Positions 23,301-35,573 of a stretch of DNA of 64,000 nucleotides are shown piece after piece. Position numbers and translations under genes: made by a program. Each line of letters opens with the position of its first letter. Position 1 is the first letter of the stretch. Source of the stretch: Leptasterias polaris (lineage: Eukaryota; Echinodermata; Asteroidea; Forcipulatida; Asteriidae); the NCBI GenBank assembly GCA_037783415.1, contig JAZGTN010000312.1, positions 33,988 through 97,987 of the forward strand. The letters are read 5' to 3'. Below the pieces are notes generated by a model. That model saw only the letters and a program-made list of their open reading frames with translations, was not told where the DNA came from and ran no database searches.

Positions 23301-26300
23301 AAGTGGGGTGACATCATGACCCTGCTCACCTGGGAGTCTACTTCACTTACTGAGACTGGTGTGCTGAAGTGGGTTGACATGACTCTGTTCACCTGGGAGT
23401 CTACTTCACTTACTGAGACTGGTGTGCTGAAGTGGGGTGACATCATGACCCTGCTCACCTGGGAGTCTACTTCACTTACTGAGACTGGTGTGCTAAAGTG
23501 GGGTGACATCATGACCCTGCTCACCTGAGAGTCTACTTCACTTACTGAGACTGGTGTGCTGAAGTGGGTTGACATGACCCTGCTCACCTGGGAGTCTACT
23601 TCACTTACTGAGACTGGTGTGCTCAAGTGGGGTGACATCATGACCCTGCTCACCTGGGAGTCTACTTCACTTACTGAGACTGGTGTGCTGAAGTGGGTTG
23701 ACATGACCCTGCTCACCTGGGAGTCTACTTCACTTACTGAGACTGGTGTGCTGAAGTGGGGTGACATCATGACCCTGCTCACCTGGGAGTCTACTTCACT
23801 TACTGAGACTGGTGTGCTGAAGTGGGTTGACATGACCCTGCTCACCTGGGAGTCTACTTCACTTACTGAGACTGGTGTGCTGAAGTGGGTTGACATGACC
23901 CTGCTCACCTGTGAGTCTACTTCACTTACTGAGACTGGTGTGCTGAAGTGGGGTGACATCATGACCCTGCTCACCTGGGAGTCTACTTCACTTACTGAGA
24001 CTGGTGTGCTGAAGTGGGTTGACATGACCCTGCTCACCTGGGAGTCTACTTCACTTACTGAGACTGGTTTGCTAAAGTGGGTTGACATGACCCTGCTCAC
24101 CTGGGAGTCTACTTCACTTACTGAGACTGGTGTGCTGAAGTGGGGTGACATGACCCTGCTCACCTGGGAGTCTACTTCACTTACTGAGACTGATGTGCTA
24201 AAGTGGGTTGACATGACCCTGCTCACCTGGGAACTTACTGAGACTGGTGTGCTGAAGTGGGTTGACATCATGACCCTGCTCACCTGGGAGTCTACTTCAC
24301 TTACTGAGACTGGTGTGCTGAAGTGGGGTGACATCATGACCCTGCTCACCTGGGAGTCTACTTCACTTACTGAGACTGGTGTGCTGAAGTGGGGTGACAT
24401 CATGACCCTGCTCACCTGGGAGTCTACTTCACTTACTGAGACTGGTGTGCTGAAGTGGGTTGACATGACCCTGCTCACCTGGGAGTCTACTTCACTTACT
24501 GAGACTGGTGTGCTGAAGTGGGGTGACATCATGACCCTGCTCACCTGGGAGTCTACTTCACTTACTGAGACTGGTGTGCTGAAGTGGGTTGACATGACCC
24601 TGCTCACCTGGGAGTCTACTTCACTTACTGAGACTGGTGTGCTAAAGTGGGTTGACATGACCCTGCTCACCTGGGAGTCTACTTCACTTACTGAGACTGG
24701 TGTGCTGAAGTGGGTTGACATGACCCTGCTCACCTGGGAGTCTACTTCACTTACTGAGACTGGTGTGCTGAAGTGGGTTGACATGACCCTGCTCACCTGG
24801 GAGTCTACTTCACTTACTGAGACTGGTGTGCTGAAGTGGGTTGACATGACCCTGCTCACCTGGTAGTCTAGTTCACTTACTGAGACTGGTGTGCTAAAGT
24901 GGGGTGACATCATGACCCTGCTCACCTGGGAGTCTACTTCACTTACTGAGACTGGTGTGCTGAAGTGGGTTGACATGACCCTGCTCACCTGTGAGTCTAC
25001 TTCACTTACTGAGACTGGTGTGCTGAAGTGGGGTGACATCATGACCCTGCTCACCTGGGAGTCTACTTCACTTACTGAGACTGGTGTGCTGAAGTGGGTT
25101 GACATGACCCTGCTCACCTGGGAGTCTACTTCACTTACTGAGACTGGTTTGCTAAAGTGGGTTGACATGACCCTGCTCACCTGGGAGTCTACTTCACTTA
25201 CTGAGACTGGTGTGCTGAAGTGGGGTGACATGACCCTGCTCACCTGGGAGTCTACTTCACTTACTGAGACTGATGTGCTAAAGTGGGTTGACATGACCCT
25301 GCTCACCTGGGAACTTACTGAGACTGGTGTGCTGAAGTGGGTTGACATCATGACCCTGCTCACCTGGGAGTCTACTTCACTTACTGAGACTGGTGTGCTG
25401 AAGTGGGGTGACATCATGACCCTGCTCACCTGGGAGTCTACTTCACTTACTGAGACTGGTGTGCTGAAGTGGGGTGACATCATGACCCTGCTCACCTGGG
25501 AGTCTACTTCACTTACTGAGACTGGTGTGCTGAAGTGGGTTGACATGACCCTGCTCACCTGGGAGTCTACTTCACTTACTGAGACTGGTGTGCTGAAGTG
25601 GGGTGACATCATGACCCTGCTCACCTGGGAGTCTACTTCACTTACTGAGACTGGTGTGCTGAAGTGGGTTGACATGACCCTGCTCACCTGGGAGTCTACT
25701 TCACTTACTGAGACTGGTGTGCTAAAGTGGGTTGACATGACCCTGCTCACCTGGGAGTCTACTTCACTTACTGAGACTGGTGTGCTGAAGTGGGTTGACA
25801 TGACCCTGCTCACCTGGGAGTCTACTTCACTTACTGAGACTGGTGTGCTGAAGTGGGTTGACATGACCCTGCTCACCTGGGAGTCTACTTCACTTACTGA
25901 GACTGGTGTGCTGAAGTGGGTTGACATGACCCTGCTCACCTGGGAGTCTACTTCACTTACTGAGACTGGTGTGCTCAAGTGGGGTGACATCATGACCCTG
26001 CTCACCTGGGAGTCTACTTCACTTACTGAGACTGGTGTGGTGAAGTGGGTTGACATGACCCTGCTCACCTGGGAGTCTACTTCACTTACTGAGACTGGTG
26101 TGCTGAAGTGGGGTGACATCATGACCCTGCTCACCTGGGAGTCTACTTCACTTACTGAGACTGGTGTGCTGAAGTGGGGTGACATCATGACCCTGCTCAC
26201 CTGGGAGTCTACTTCACTTACTGAGACTGGTGTGCTGAAGTGGGTTGACATGACCCTGCTCACCTGAGAGTCTACTTCACTTACTGCGACTGGTGTGCTG

Positions 26301-28305
26301 AAGTGGGGTGACATCATGACCCTGCTCACCTGGGAGTCTACTTCACTTACTGAGACTGGTGTGCTGAAGTGGGGTGACATCATGACCCTGCTCACCTGGG
26401 AGTCTACTTCACTTACTGAGACTGGTGTGCTGAAGTGGGGTGACATCATGACCCTGCTCACCTGGGAGTCTACTTCACTTACTGAGACTGGTGTGCTAAA
26501 GTGGGTTGACATGACCCTGCTCACCTGGAAGTCTACTTCACTTACTGAGACTGGTGTGCTGAAGTGGGTTGCCATGACCGTGCTCACATGAGAGTCTACT
26601 TCACTTACTGAGACTGGTGTGCTGAAGTGGGTTGACATGACCCTGCTCACTTGGGAGTCTACTTCACTTACTGAGACTGGTGTGCTCAAGTGGGGTGACA
26701 TCATGACCCTGCTCACCTGGGAGTCTACTTCACTTACTGAGACTGGTGTGCTGAAGTGGGGTGACATGACCCTGCTCACCTGGGAGTCTACTTCACTTAC
26801 TGAGACTGGTGTGCTAAAGTGGGTTGACATGACCCTGCTCACCTGGGAGTCTACTTCACTTACTGAGACTGGTGTGCTGAAGTGGGTTGACATGACCCTG
26901 CTCACCTGGGAGTCTACTTCACTTACTGAGACTGGTGTGCTGAAGTGGGGTGACATCATGACCCTGCTCACCTGGGAGTCTACTTCACTTACTGAGACTG
27001 GTGTGCTGAAGTGGGGTGACATCATGACCCTGCTCACCTGGGAGTCTACTTCACTTACTGAGACTGGTGTGCTGAAGTGGGTTGACATGACCCTGCTCAC
27101 CTGGGAGTCTACTTCACTTACTGAGACTGGTGTGCTAAAGTGGGGTGACATCATGACCCTGCTCACCTGGGAGTCTACTTCACTTACTGAGACTGGTGTG
27201 CTGAAGTGGGTTGACATGACCGTGCTCACCTGAGAGTCTACTTCACTTACTGAGACTGGTGTGCTGAAGTGGGTTGACATGACCCTGCTCACCTGAGAGT
27301 CTACTTCACTTACTGAGACTGGTGTGCTCAAGTGGGGTGGCATCATGACCCTGCTCACCTGGGAGTCTACTTCACTTACTGAGACTGGTGTGCTGAAGTG
27401 GGTTGACATGACCCTGCTCACCTGGGAGTCTACTTCACTTACTGAGACTGGTGTGCTGAAGTGGGGTGACATCATGACCCTGCTCACCTGGGAGTCTACT
27501 TCACTTACTGAGACTGGTGTGCTGAAGTGGGGTGACATCATGACCCTGCTCACCTGGGAGTCTACTTCACTTACTGAGACTGGTGTGCTGAAGTGGGTTG
27601 ACATGACCCTGCTCACCTGAGAGTCTACTTCACTTACTGAGACTGGTGTGCTCAAGTGGGGTGACATCATGACCCTGCTCACCTGGGAGTCTACTTCACT
27701 TACTGAGACTGGTGTGCTGAAGTGGGGTGACATCATGACCCTGCTCACCTGGGAGTCTACTTCACTTACTGAGACTGGTGTGCTGAAGTGGGGTGACATC
27801 ATGACCCTGCTCACCTGGGAGTCTACTTCACTTACTGAGACTGGTGTGCTGAAGTGGGTTGACATGACTCTGTTCACCTGGGAGTCTACTTCACTTACTG
27901 AGACTGGTGTGCTGAAGTGGGGTGACATCATGACCCTGCTCACCTGGGAGTCTACTTCACTTACTGAGACTGGTGTGCTAAAGTGGGGTGACATCATGAC
28001 CCTGCTCACCTGAGAGTCTACTTCACTTACTGAGACTGGTGTGCTGAAGTGGGTTGACATGACCCTGCTCACCTGGGAGTCTACTTCACTTACTGAGACT
28101 GGTGTGCTCAAGTGGGGTGACATCATGACCCTGCTCACCTGGGAGTCTACTTCACTTACTGAGACTGGTGTGCTGAAGTGGGTTGACATGACCCTGCTCA
28201 CCTGGGAGTCTACTTCACTTACTGAGACTGGTGTGCTGAAGTGGGGTGACATCATGACCCTGCTCACCTGGGAGTCTACTTCACTTACTGAGACTGGTGT
28301 GCTGA
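20340..28305 (+). repeat. Higher-order duplication, 4,485-bp offset, with a third partial copy
   Basis: About 20,340-23,820 and 24,825-28,305 match at an offset of 4,485 bp. Diagnostic rare variants occur in both: gtgtggtgaag (21,551 and 26,036), ctgcgac (21,801 and 26,286), gttgccatgacc (near 22,084 and 26,569), ggtggcatc (near 22,853 and 27,338) and gactctgttc (near 23,382 and 27,867). Between them, about 23,875-24,865 is a third partial copy of about 20,470-21,460 (offset 3,405), with the same ggtttgct, gatgtgct and 9-bp-deletion units. The first copy alone has ctcaccttgg near 20,877. Confidence 0.88.
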
Positions 28306-31300
28306 AGTGGGGTGACATCATGACCCTGCTCACCTGGGAGTCTACTTCACTTACTGAGACTGGTGTGCTGAAGTGGGTTGACATGACCCTGCTCACCTGG
28401 GAGTCTACTTCACTTACTGAGACTGGTGTGCTAAAGTGGGGTGACATCATGACCCTGCTCACCTGGGAGTCTACTTCACTTACTGAGACTGGTGTGCTGA
28501 AGTGGGTTGACATGACCGTGCTCACCTGAGAGTCTACTTCACTTACTGAGACTGGTGTGCTGAAGTGGGTTGACATGACCCTGCTCACCTGGGAGTCTAC
28601 TTCACTTACTGAGACTGGTGTGCTCAAGTGGGGTGACATCATGACCCTGCTCACCTGGGAGTCTACTTCACTTACTGAGACTGGTGTGCTGAAGTGGGTT
28701 GACATGACCCTGCTCACCTGGGAGTCTACTTCACTTACTGAGACTGGTGTGCTGAAGTGGGGTGACATCATGACCCTGCTCACCTGGGAGTCTACTTCAC
28801 TTACTGAGACTGGTGTGCTGAAGTGGGGTGACATCATGACCCTGCTCACCTGGGAGTCTACTTCACTTACTGAGACTGGTGTGCTGAAGTGGGTTGACAT
28901 GACCCTGCTCACCTGAGAGTCTACTTCACTTACTGAGACTGGTGTGCTCAAGTGGGGTGACATCATGACCCTGCTCACCTGGGAGTCTACTTCACTTACT
29001 GAGACTGGTGTGCTGAAGTGGGGTGACATCATGACCCTGCTCACCTGGGAGTCTACTTCACTTACTGAGACTGGTGTGCTGAAGTGGGGTGACATCATGA
29101 CCCTGCTCACCTGGGAGTCTACTTCACTTACTGAGACTGGTGTGCTGAAGTGGGGTGACATCATGACCCTGCTCACCTGGGAGTCTACTTCACTTACTGA
29201 GACTGGTGTGCTGAAGTGGGTTGACATGACCCTGCTCACCTGGGAGTCTACTTCACTTACTGAGACTGGTGTGCTGAAGTGGGGTGACATCATGACCCTG
29301 CTCACCTGGGAGTCTACTTCACTTACTGAGACTGGTGTGCTGAAGTGGGTTGACATGACCCTGCTCACCTGGGAGTCTACTTCACTTACTGAGACTGGTG
29401 TGCTAAAGTGGGTTGACATGACCCTGCTCACCTGGGAGTCTACTTCACTTACTGAGACTGGTGTGCTGAAGTGGGGTGACATCATGACCCTGCTCACCTG
29501 GGAGTCTACTTCACTTACTGAGACTGGTGTGCTAAAGTGGGGTGACATCATGACCCTGCTCACCTGGGAGTCTACTTCACTTACTGAGACTGGTGTGCTG
29601 AAGTGGGTTGACATCATGACCCTGCTCACCTGGGAGTCTACTTCACTTACTGAGACTGGTGTGCTGAAGTGGGGTGACATCATGACCCAGCTCACCTGGG
29701 AGTCTACTTCACTTACTGAGACTGGTGTGCTGAAGTGGGTTGACATGACCCTGCTCACCTGGGAGTCTACTTCACTTACTGAGACTGGTGTGCTAAAGTG
29801 GGGTGACATCATGACCCTGCTCACCTGGGAGTCTACTTCACTTACTGAGACTGGTGTGCTGAAGTGGGTTGACATGACCGTGCTCACCTGAGAGTCTACT
29901 TCACTTACTGAGACTGGTGTGCTGAAGTGGGTTGACATGACCCTGCTCACCTGGGAGTCTACTTCACTTACTGAGACTGGTGTGCTCAAGTGGGGTGACA
30001 TCATGACCCTGCTCACCTGGGAGTCTACTTCACTTACTGAGACTGGTGTGCTGAAGTGGGTTGACATGACCCTGCTCACCTGGGAGTCTACTTCACTTAC
30101 TGAGACTGGTGTGCTGAAGTGGGTGACATCATGACCCTGCTCACCTGGGAGTCTACTTCACTTACTGAGACTGGTGTGCTGAAGTGGGTTGACATGACCC
30201 TGCTCACCTGGGAGTCTACTTCACTTACTGAGACTGGTGTGCTGAAGTGGGGTGACATCATGACCCTGCTCACCTGGGAGTCTACTTCACTTACTGAGAC
30301 TGGTGTGCTGAAGTGGGTTGACATGACCCTGGTCACCTGGGAGTCTACTTCAATTACTGAGACTGGTGTGCTAAAGTGGGGTGACATCATGACCCTGCTC
30401 ACCTGGGAGTCTACTTCACTTACTGAGACTGGTGTGCTGAAGTGGGTTGACATGACCCTGCTCACCTTGGAGTCTACTTCACTTACTGAGAATGGTGTGC
30501 TAATGTGGGGTGACATCATGACCCTGCTCACCTGGGAGTCTACTTCACTTACTAAGACTGGTGTGCTGAAGTGGGTTGACATGACCCTGCTCACCTGGGA
30601 GTCTACTTCACTTACTGAGACTGGTGTGCTGAAGTGGGGTGACATCATGACCCTGCTCACCTGGGAGTCTACTTCACTTACTGAGACTGGTGTGCTGAAG
30701 TGGGTTGACATGACCCTGCTCACCTGGGAGTCTACTTCACTTACTGAGACTGGTGTGCTAAAGTGGGGTGACATCATGACCCTGCTCACCTGGGAGTCTA
30801 CTTCACTTACTGAGACTGGTGTGCTGAAGTGGGTTGACATGACCGTGCTCACCTGAGAGTCTACTTCACTTACTGAGACTGGTGGGCTGAAGTGGGTTGA
30901 CATGACCCTGCTCACCTGGGAGTCTACTTCACTTACTGAGACTGGTGTGCTGAAGTGGGGTGACATGACCCTGCTCACCTGGGAGTCTACTTCACTTACT
31001 GAGACTGGTGTGCTAAAGTGGGTTGACATGACCCTGCTCACCTGGGAGTCTACTTCACTTACTGAGACTGGTGTGCTAAAGTGGGGTGACATCATGACCC
31101 TGCTCACCTGGGAGTCTACTTCACTTACTGAGACTGGTGTGCTGAAGTGGGTTGACATGACCGTGCTCACCTGAGAGTCTACTTCACTTACTGAGACTGG
31201 TGTGCTGAAGTGGGTTGACATGACACTGCTCACCTGGGAGTCTACTTCACTTACTGAGACTGGTGTGCTCAAGTGGGGTGACATCATGACCCTGCTCACC

Positions 31301-31689
31301 TGGGAGTCTACTTCACTTACTGAGACTGGTGTGCTGAAGTGGGGTGACATGACCCTGCTCACCTGGGAGTCTGCTTCACTTACTGAGACTGGTGTGCAGA
31401 AGTGGGGTGACATGACCCTGCTCACCTGGGAGTCTACTTCACTTACTGAGACTGGTGTGCTAAAGTGGGTTGACATGACCCTGGTCACCTGGGAGTCTAC
31501 TTCACTTACTGAGACTGGTGTGCTGAAGTGGGGTGACATCATGACCCTGCTCACCTGGGAGTCTACTTCACTTACTGAGACTGGTGTGCTGAAGTGGGTT
31601 GACATGACCCTGCTCACCTGGGAGTCTACTTCACTTACTGAGACTGGTGTGCTGAAGTGGGGTGACATCATGACCGTGCTCACCTGAGA

Positions 31690-34057
31690 GTCTACTTCAC
31701 TTACTGAGACTGGTGTGCTGAAGTGGGTTGACATTACCCTGCTCACCTGGGAGTCTACTTCACTTACTGAGACTGGTGTGCTCAAGTGGGGTGACATCAT
31801 GACCCTGCTCACCTGGGAGTCTACTTCACTTACTGCGACTGGTGTGCTGAAGTGGGTTGACATGACCCTGCTCACCTGGGAGTCTACTTCACTTACTGAG
31901 ACTGGTGTGCTGAAGTGGGGTGACATCATGACCCTGCTCACCTGGGAGTCTACTTCACTTACTGAGACTGGTGTGCTGAAGTGGGGTGACATCATGACCC
32001 TGCTCACCTGGGAGTCTACTTCACTTACTGAGACTGGTGTGCTGAAGTGGGTTGACATGACCCTGCTCACCTGAGAGTCTACTTCACTTACTGAGACTGG
32101 TGTGCTGAAGTGGGGTGACATCATGACCCTGCTCACCTGGGAGTCTACTTCACTTACTGAGACTGGTGTGCTGAAGTGGGGTGACATCATGACCCTGCTC
32201 ACCTGGGAGTCTACTTCACTTACTGAGACTGGTGTGCTGAAGTGGGGTGACATCATGACCCTGCTCACCTGGGAGTCTACTTCACTTACTGAGACTGGTG
32301 TGCTAAAGTGGATTGACATGACCCTGCTCACCTGGAAGTCTACTTCACTTACTGAGACTGGTGTGCTGAAGTGGGTTGACATGACCGTGCTCACATGAGA
32401 GTCTACTTCACTTACTGAGACTGGTGTGCTGAAGTGGGTTGACATGACCCTGCTCACTTGGGAGTCTACTTCACTTACTGAGACTGGTGTGCTCAAGTGG
32501 GGTGACATCATGACCCTGCTCACCTGGGAGTCTACTTCACTTACTGAGACTGGTGTGCTGAAGTGGGGTGACATGACCCTGCTCACCTGGGAGTCTACTT
32601 CACTTACTGAGACTGGTGTGCTAAAGTGGGTTGACATGACCCTGCTCACCTGGGAGTCTACTTCACTTACTGAGACTGGTGTGCTGAAGTGGGTTGACTT
32701 GACCCTGCTCACCTGGGAGTCTACTTCACTTACTGAGACTGGTGTGCTAAAGTGGGTTGACATGACGCTGCTCACCTGGGAGTCTACTTCACTTACTGAG
32801 ACTGGTGTGCTGAAGTGGGTTGGCATGACCCTGCTCACCTGGGAGTCTACTTCACTTACTGAGACTGGTGTGCTGAAGTGGGGTGACATCATGACCCTGC
32901 TCACCTGGGAGTCTACTTCACTTACTGAGACTGGTGTGCTGAAGTGGGGTGACATCATGACCCTGCTCACCTGGGAGTCTACTTCACTTACTGAGACTGG
33001 TGTGCTGAAGTGGGGTGACATGACCCTGTTCACCTGGGAGTCTACTTCACTTACTAAGACTGGTGTGCTAAAGTGGGTTGACATGACCCTGCTCACCTGG
33101 GAGTCTACTTCACTTACTGAGACTGGTGTGCTGAAGTGGGTTGACATGACCCTGCTCACCTGGGAGTCTACTTCACTTACTGAGACTGGTGTGCTAAAGT
33201 GGGGTGACATCATGACCCTGCTCACCTGGGAGTCTACTTCACTTACTGAGACTGGTGTGCTGAAGTGGGTTGACATGACCGTGCTCACCTGAGAGTCTTC
33301 TTCACTTACTGAGACTGGTGTGCTGAAGTGGGTTGACATGACCCTGCTCACCTGGGAGTCTACTTCACTTACTGAGACTGGTGTGCTGAAGTGGGGTGAC
33401 ATGACCCTGCTCACCTGGGAGTCTACTTCACTTACTGAGACTGGTGTGCTAAAGTGGGTTGACATCATGACCCTGCTCACCTGGGAGTCTACTTCACTTA
33501 CTGAGACTGGTGTGCTGAAGTGGGTTGACATGACCCTGCTCACCTGGGAGTCTACTTCACTTACTGAGACTGGTGTGCTAAAGTGGGGTGACATCATGAC
33601 CCTGCTCACCTGGGAGTCTACTTCACTTACTGAGACTGGTGTGCTGAAGTGGGTTGACATGACCGTGCTCACCTGGGAGTCTACTTCACTTACTGAGACT
33701 GGTGTGCTAAAGTGGGTTGACATGACCCTGCTCACCTGGGAGTCTACTTCACTTACTGAGACTGGTGTGCTGAAGTGGGTTGACATGACCCTGCTCACCT
33801 GGGAGTCTACTTCACTTACTGAGACTGGTGTGCTCAAGTGGGGTGACATCATGACCCTGCTCACCTGGGAGTCTACTTCACTTACTGAGACTGGTGTGCT
33901 GAAGTGGGGTGACATGACCCTGCTCACCTGGGAGTCTACTTCACTTACTGAGACTGGTGTGCAGAAGTGTGGTGACATGACCCTGCTCACCTGGGAGTCT
34001 ACTTCACTTACTGAGACTGGTGTGCTAAAGTGGGTTGACATGACCCTGCTCACCTGG
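31690..34057 (+). repeat. Satellite segment duplicated at 52,009-54,375
   Basis: Unit order and rare variants match 52,009-54,375 at an offset of 20,318 bp (20,319 left of the single-G deletion at 52,302). Shared markers include ctcacttgg (near 32,454 and 52,772), acgctg (near 32,767 and 53,085), a ttggcatg unit (near 32,820 and 53,138) and gtgcagaagtgtgg (33,962 and 54,280). The LINE lies between the copies and adds 5,181 bp to the offset. Confidence 0.8.
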
Positions 34058-34113
34058 GAGTCTACTTCACTTACTGAGACTGGTGTGCTGAAGTGGGTTG
34101 ACATGACCCTGCT

Positions 34114-34119
34114 CACCTG
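34114..34119. repeat. Target site duplication CACCTG, left
   Basis: CACCTG before the LINE, repeated at 39,295-39,300. The left C of the right copy could equally belong to the last TGAAC tail unit, so the duplication is 5 or 6 bp. Confidence 0.75.
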
Positions 34120-34284
34120 TTAAAAGTGTCACCATGAAGATGTGAGGACGTGTATCTGTGGCGCTCCGTCAAATCATTTTCAAATGAGCTGAAATAGCAA
34201 ATAGCTGGTTGCCCTTTGGCGGTTTTCATCTTCAAACCTCAATATCATCGCTAGCATAACCGGTATATAAGCCGCTCTATAATT
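34120..34284 (+). other. LINE 5' UTR
   Basis: 165 bp between the satellite junction and the ORF1 start. LINE promoters are normally internal and lie here, but no specific motif could be assigned. An element that is not truncated inside ORF1 is likely complete at its 5' end. Confidence 0.6.
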
Positions 34285-35184
34285 ATGAGTGATTCTAAGG
34301 GTAAAAAACTCAGATCTTCCGCCCGTTCGACCAACAACCAAGGCGAGGAAACCCTGAACGCGGCGCCGGTACCTGCTACCGTCACCAACCCCACCCTGCA
34401 CACCGCCGTGGACGACCAGCTAAAGATCGACCTAAAAAGGGCAATCCTGTCTGACTCTGCCTTGTTAGCTTCGATTGCTGATGCTGTTTCGGATGCGTTA
34501 ATTGTCAAGATTTTGTCACCTGAAAGTATCAGCGGATTCGCAGACAAAATTGCTGAGTCAGACAAGCTGATAAACGGAATCACGTCAATCATTAAGCCCA
34601 AGGTAACACAAGAAATCTACGAATCTTTAAAAATGGACACCGAGGTCAACACGGCGGCCATTACTGCCATAGATCAACGTATAAAAGCCATGGAAGCTGC
34701 CCGTCAAAGTCTTCTATTCAAGATCGACGAACTGGAACAATACAGTAGACGTGACTGCTTGATTGTTCATGGGCTCAACGAATCTGATGACAATGGCGAT
34801 TGTTGCGGGAACGTCGTGTCCACCCTGAATGGGCTCATGCCACAATTGCACATAGCCAAGACTGACATGGACCGCGCACATCGGCTGGGGAGACCTGGCG
34901 TCAGTGACAGCGGTTCTCGTCGGAGGGGTAAACCAAGGCCGGTAATTGTCAAGCTGGCCAGGTATGCAGTCAGAAGTAAACTTTTTGGTATGAAAAGCTC
35001 ACTGAAGGGAACCGGCATGGGAATCACCGAGAACTTAACTCAAACCCGTCAAGCGCTACTCAAAGCTGCCCAAGGAAACGCCCATGTCACCAAGGCCTGG
35101 ACACTTGACGGACGAGTCATCTGTCTTGTCAACAATCGTAAGCAAACCATCACCAACTTTCCGCAACTTGATAATTTAACCTGA
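34285..35184 (+). CDS. LINE ORF1 protein, RNA-binding (299 aa)
   Basis: Nucleic-acid-binding partner protein of the LINE, expected to coat the element RNA in the ribonucleoprotein particle. The N-terminus (1-45) is basic, then Ser/Thr/Pro/Ala-rich. Residues about 45-150 are helical, with a likely coiled coil at 120-153. Then comes the ORF1 hallmark EQYSRRDCLIVHGL (151-164), followed by AHRLGR (198-203), KPRPVIVKL (216-224) and AWTLDGRV (271-278). This is the coiled-coil plus RRM-like plus C-terminal-domain layout of L1-type ORF1p, which is also found in other LINE clades. There is no CCHC knuckle. It is intact. ORF2 follows 389 bp downstream in a different frame. Confidence 0.85.
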   Translation: MSDSKGKKLRSSARSTNNQGEETLNAAPVPATVTNPTLHTAVDDQLKIDLKRAILSDSALLASIADAVSDALIVKILSPESISGFADKIAESDKLINGITSIIKPKVTQEIYESLKMDTEVNTAAITAIDQRIKAMEAARQSLLFKIDELEQYSRRDCLIVHGLNESDDNGDCCGNVVSTLNGLMPQLHIAKTDMDRAHRLGRPGVSDSGSRRRGKPRPVIVKLARYAVRSKLFGMKSSLKGTGMGITENLTQTRQALLKAAQGNAHVTKAWTLDGRVICLVNNRKQTITNFPQLDNLT

Positions 35185-35573
35185 TGTTGTTTATCTTGTT
35201 TTGCTTGATCATTGACCTGATTTGGAGTTCCTTCGTGTGCGTGAGGCCCCGGGCCGGTCTATTTTATACTCACTGCCTGCTTTCAGACATCATCAGCCAT
35301 TTTGTTTGCCCTTTGATTTGACTTATGCATATTTCGTTACTAATATTTATTGTTATTATAACAATATGCGCTTTTACTTACTTACTTACTTAATTATTTT
35401 GCTCCTTATTAATTTTCATCCAAATATTATTGACGGAGCCATATGTTTTTTTGTCTGTGGTTTTTCGTTCCTTGTCTCATTGCATGTTATAGTTATTTGT
35501 GTACTATTTAAACGTTTGTTTTTTTGGTTTTTTTTTCTCATTTTATATTTGTTTTACTTATACTTACTTAATT
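35185..35573 (+). other. Spacer between LINE ORF1 and ORF2
   Basis: T-rich 389-bp spacer with a short (TTAC)n run at 35,374-35,392. Frames across it (35,222-35,584, and the region upstream of the ORF2 ATG) code only for hydrophobic low-complexity residues and show no domain, so I take them as spurious. How ORF2 is translated (reinitiation or another route) cannot be read from the sequence. Confidence 0.6.
35374..35392 (+). repeat. (TTAC)n microsatellite in the LINE spacer
   Basis: Nearly five uninterrupted copies of TTAC between ORF1 and ORF2. Confidence 0.85.

Larger units (their letters stand above)
18705..34119 (+). repeat. 63/66-bp tandem satellite, block B
   Basis: The same array as block A, in the same orientation and unit register once the DNA transposon and one ACCT copy are removed. 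About 240 units by length. It carries the largest visible local duplication (offset 4,485 bp) and units with a 9-bp deletion at 20,827, 24,232 and 25,312. From about 31 kb a new variant, gtgcagaag, appears (near 31,396 and 33,962) and is then common in block C. The block ends in mid-unit at CACCTG, where the LINE begins. Confidence 0.97.

Noticed and set aside
35499..35573. ORF2 start at the upstream ATG (35,499)
   Set aside because: The extra 25 residues are a hydrophobic run from T-rich spacer DNA; the PHD finger starts right after the ATG at 35,574.
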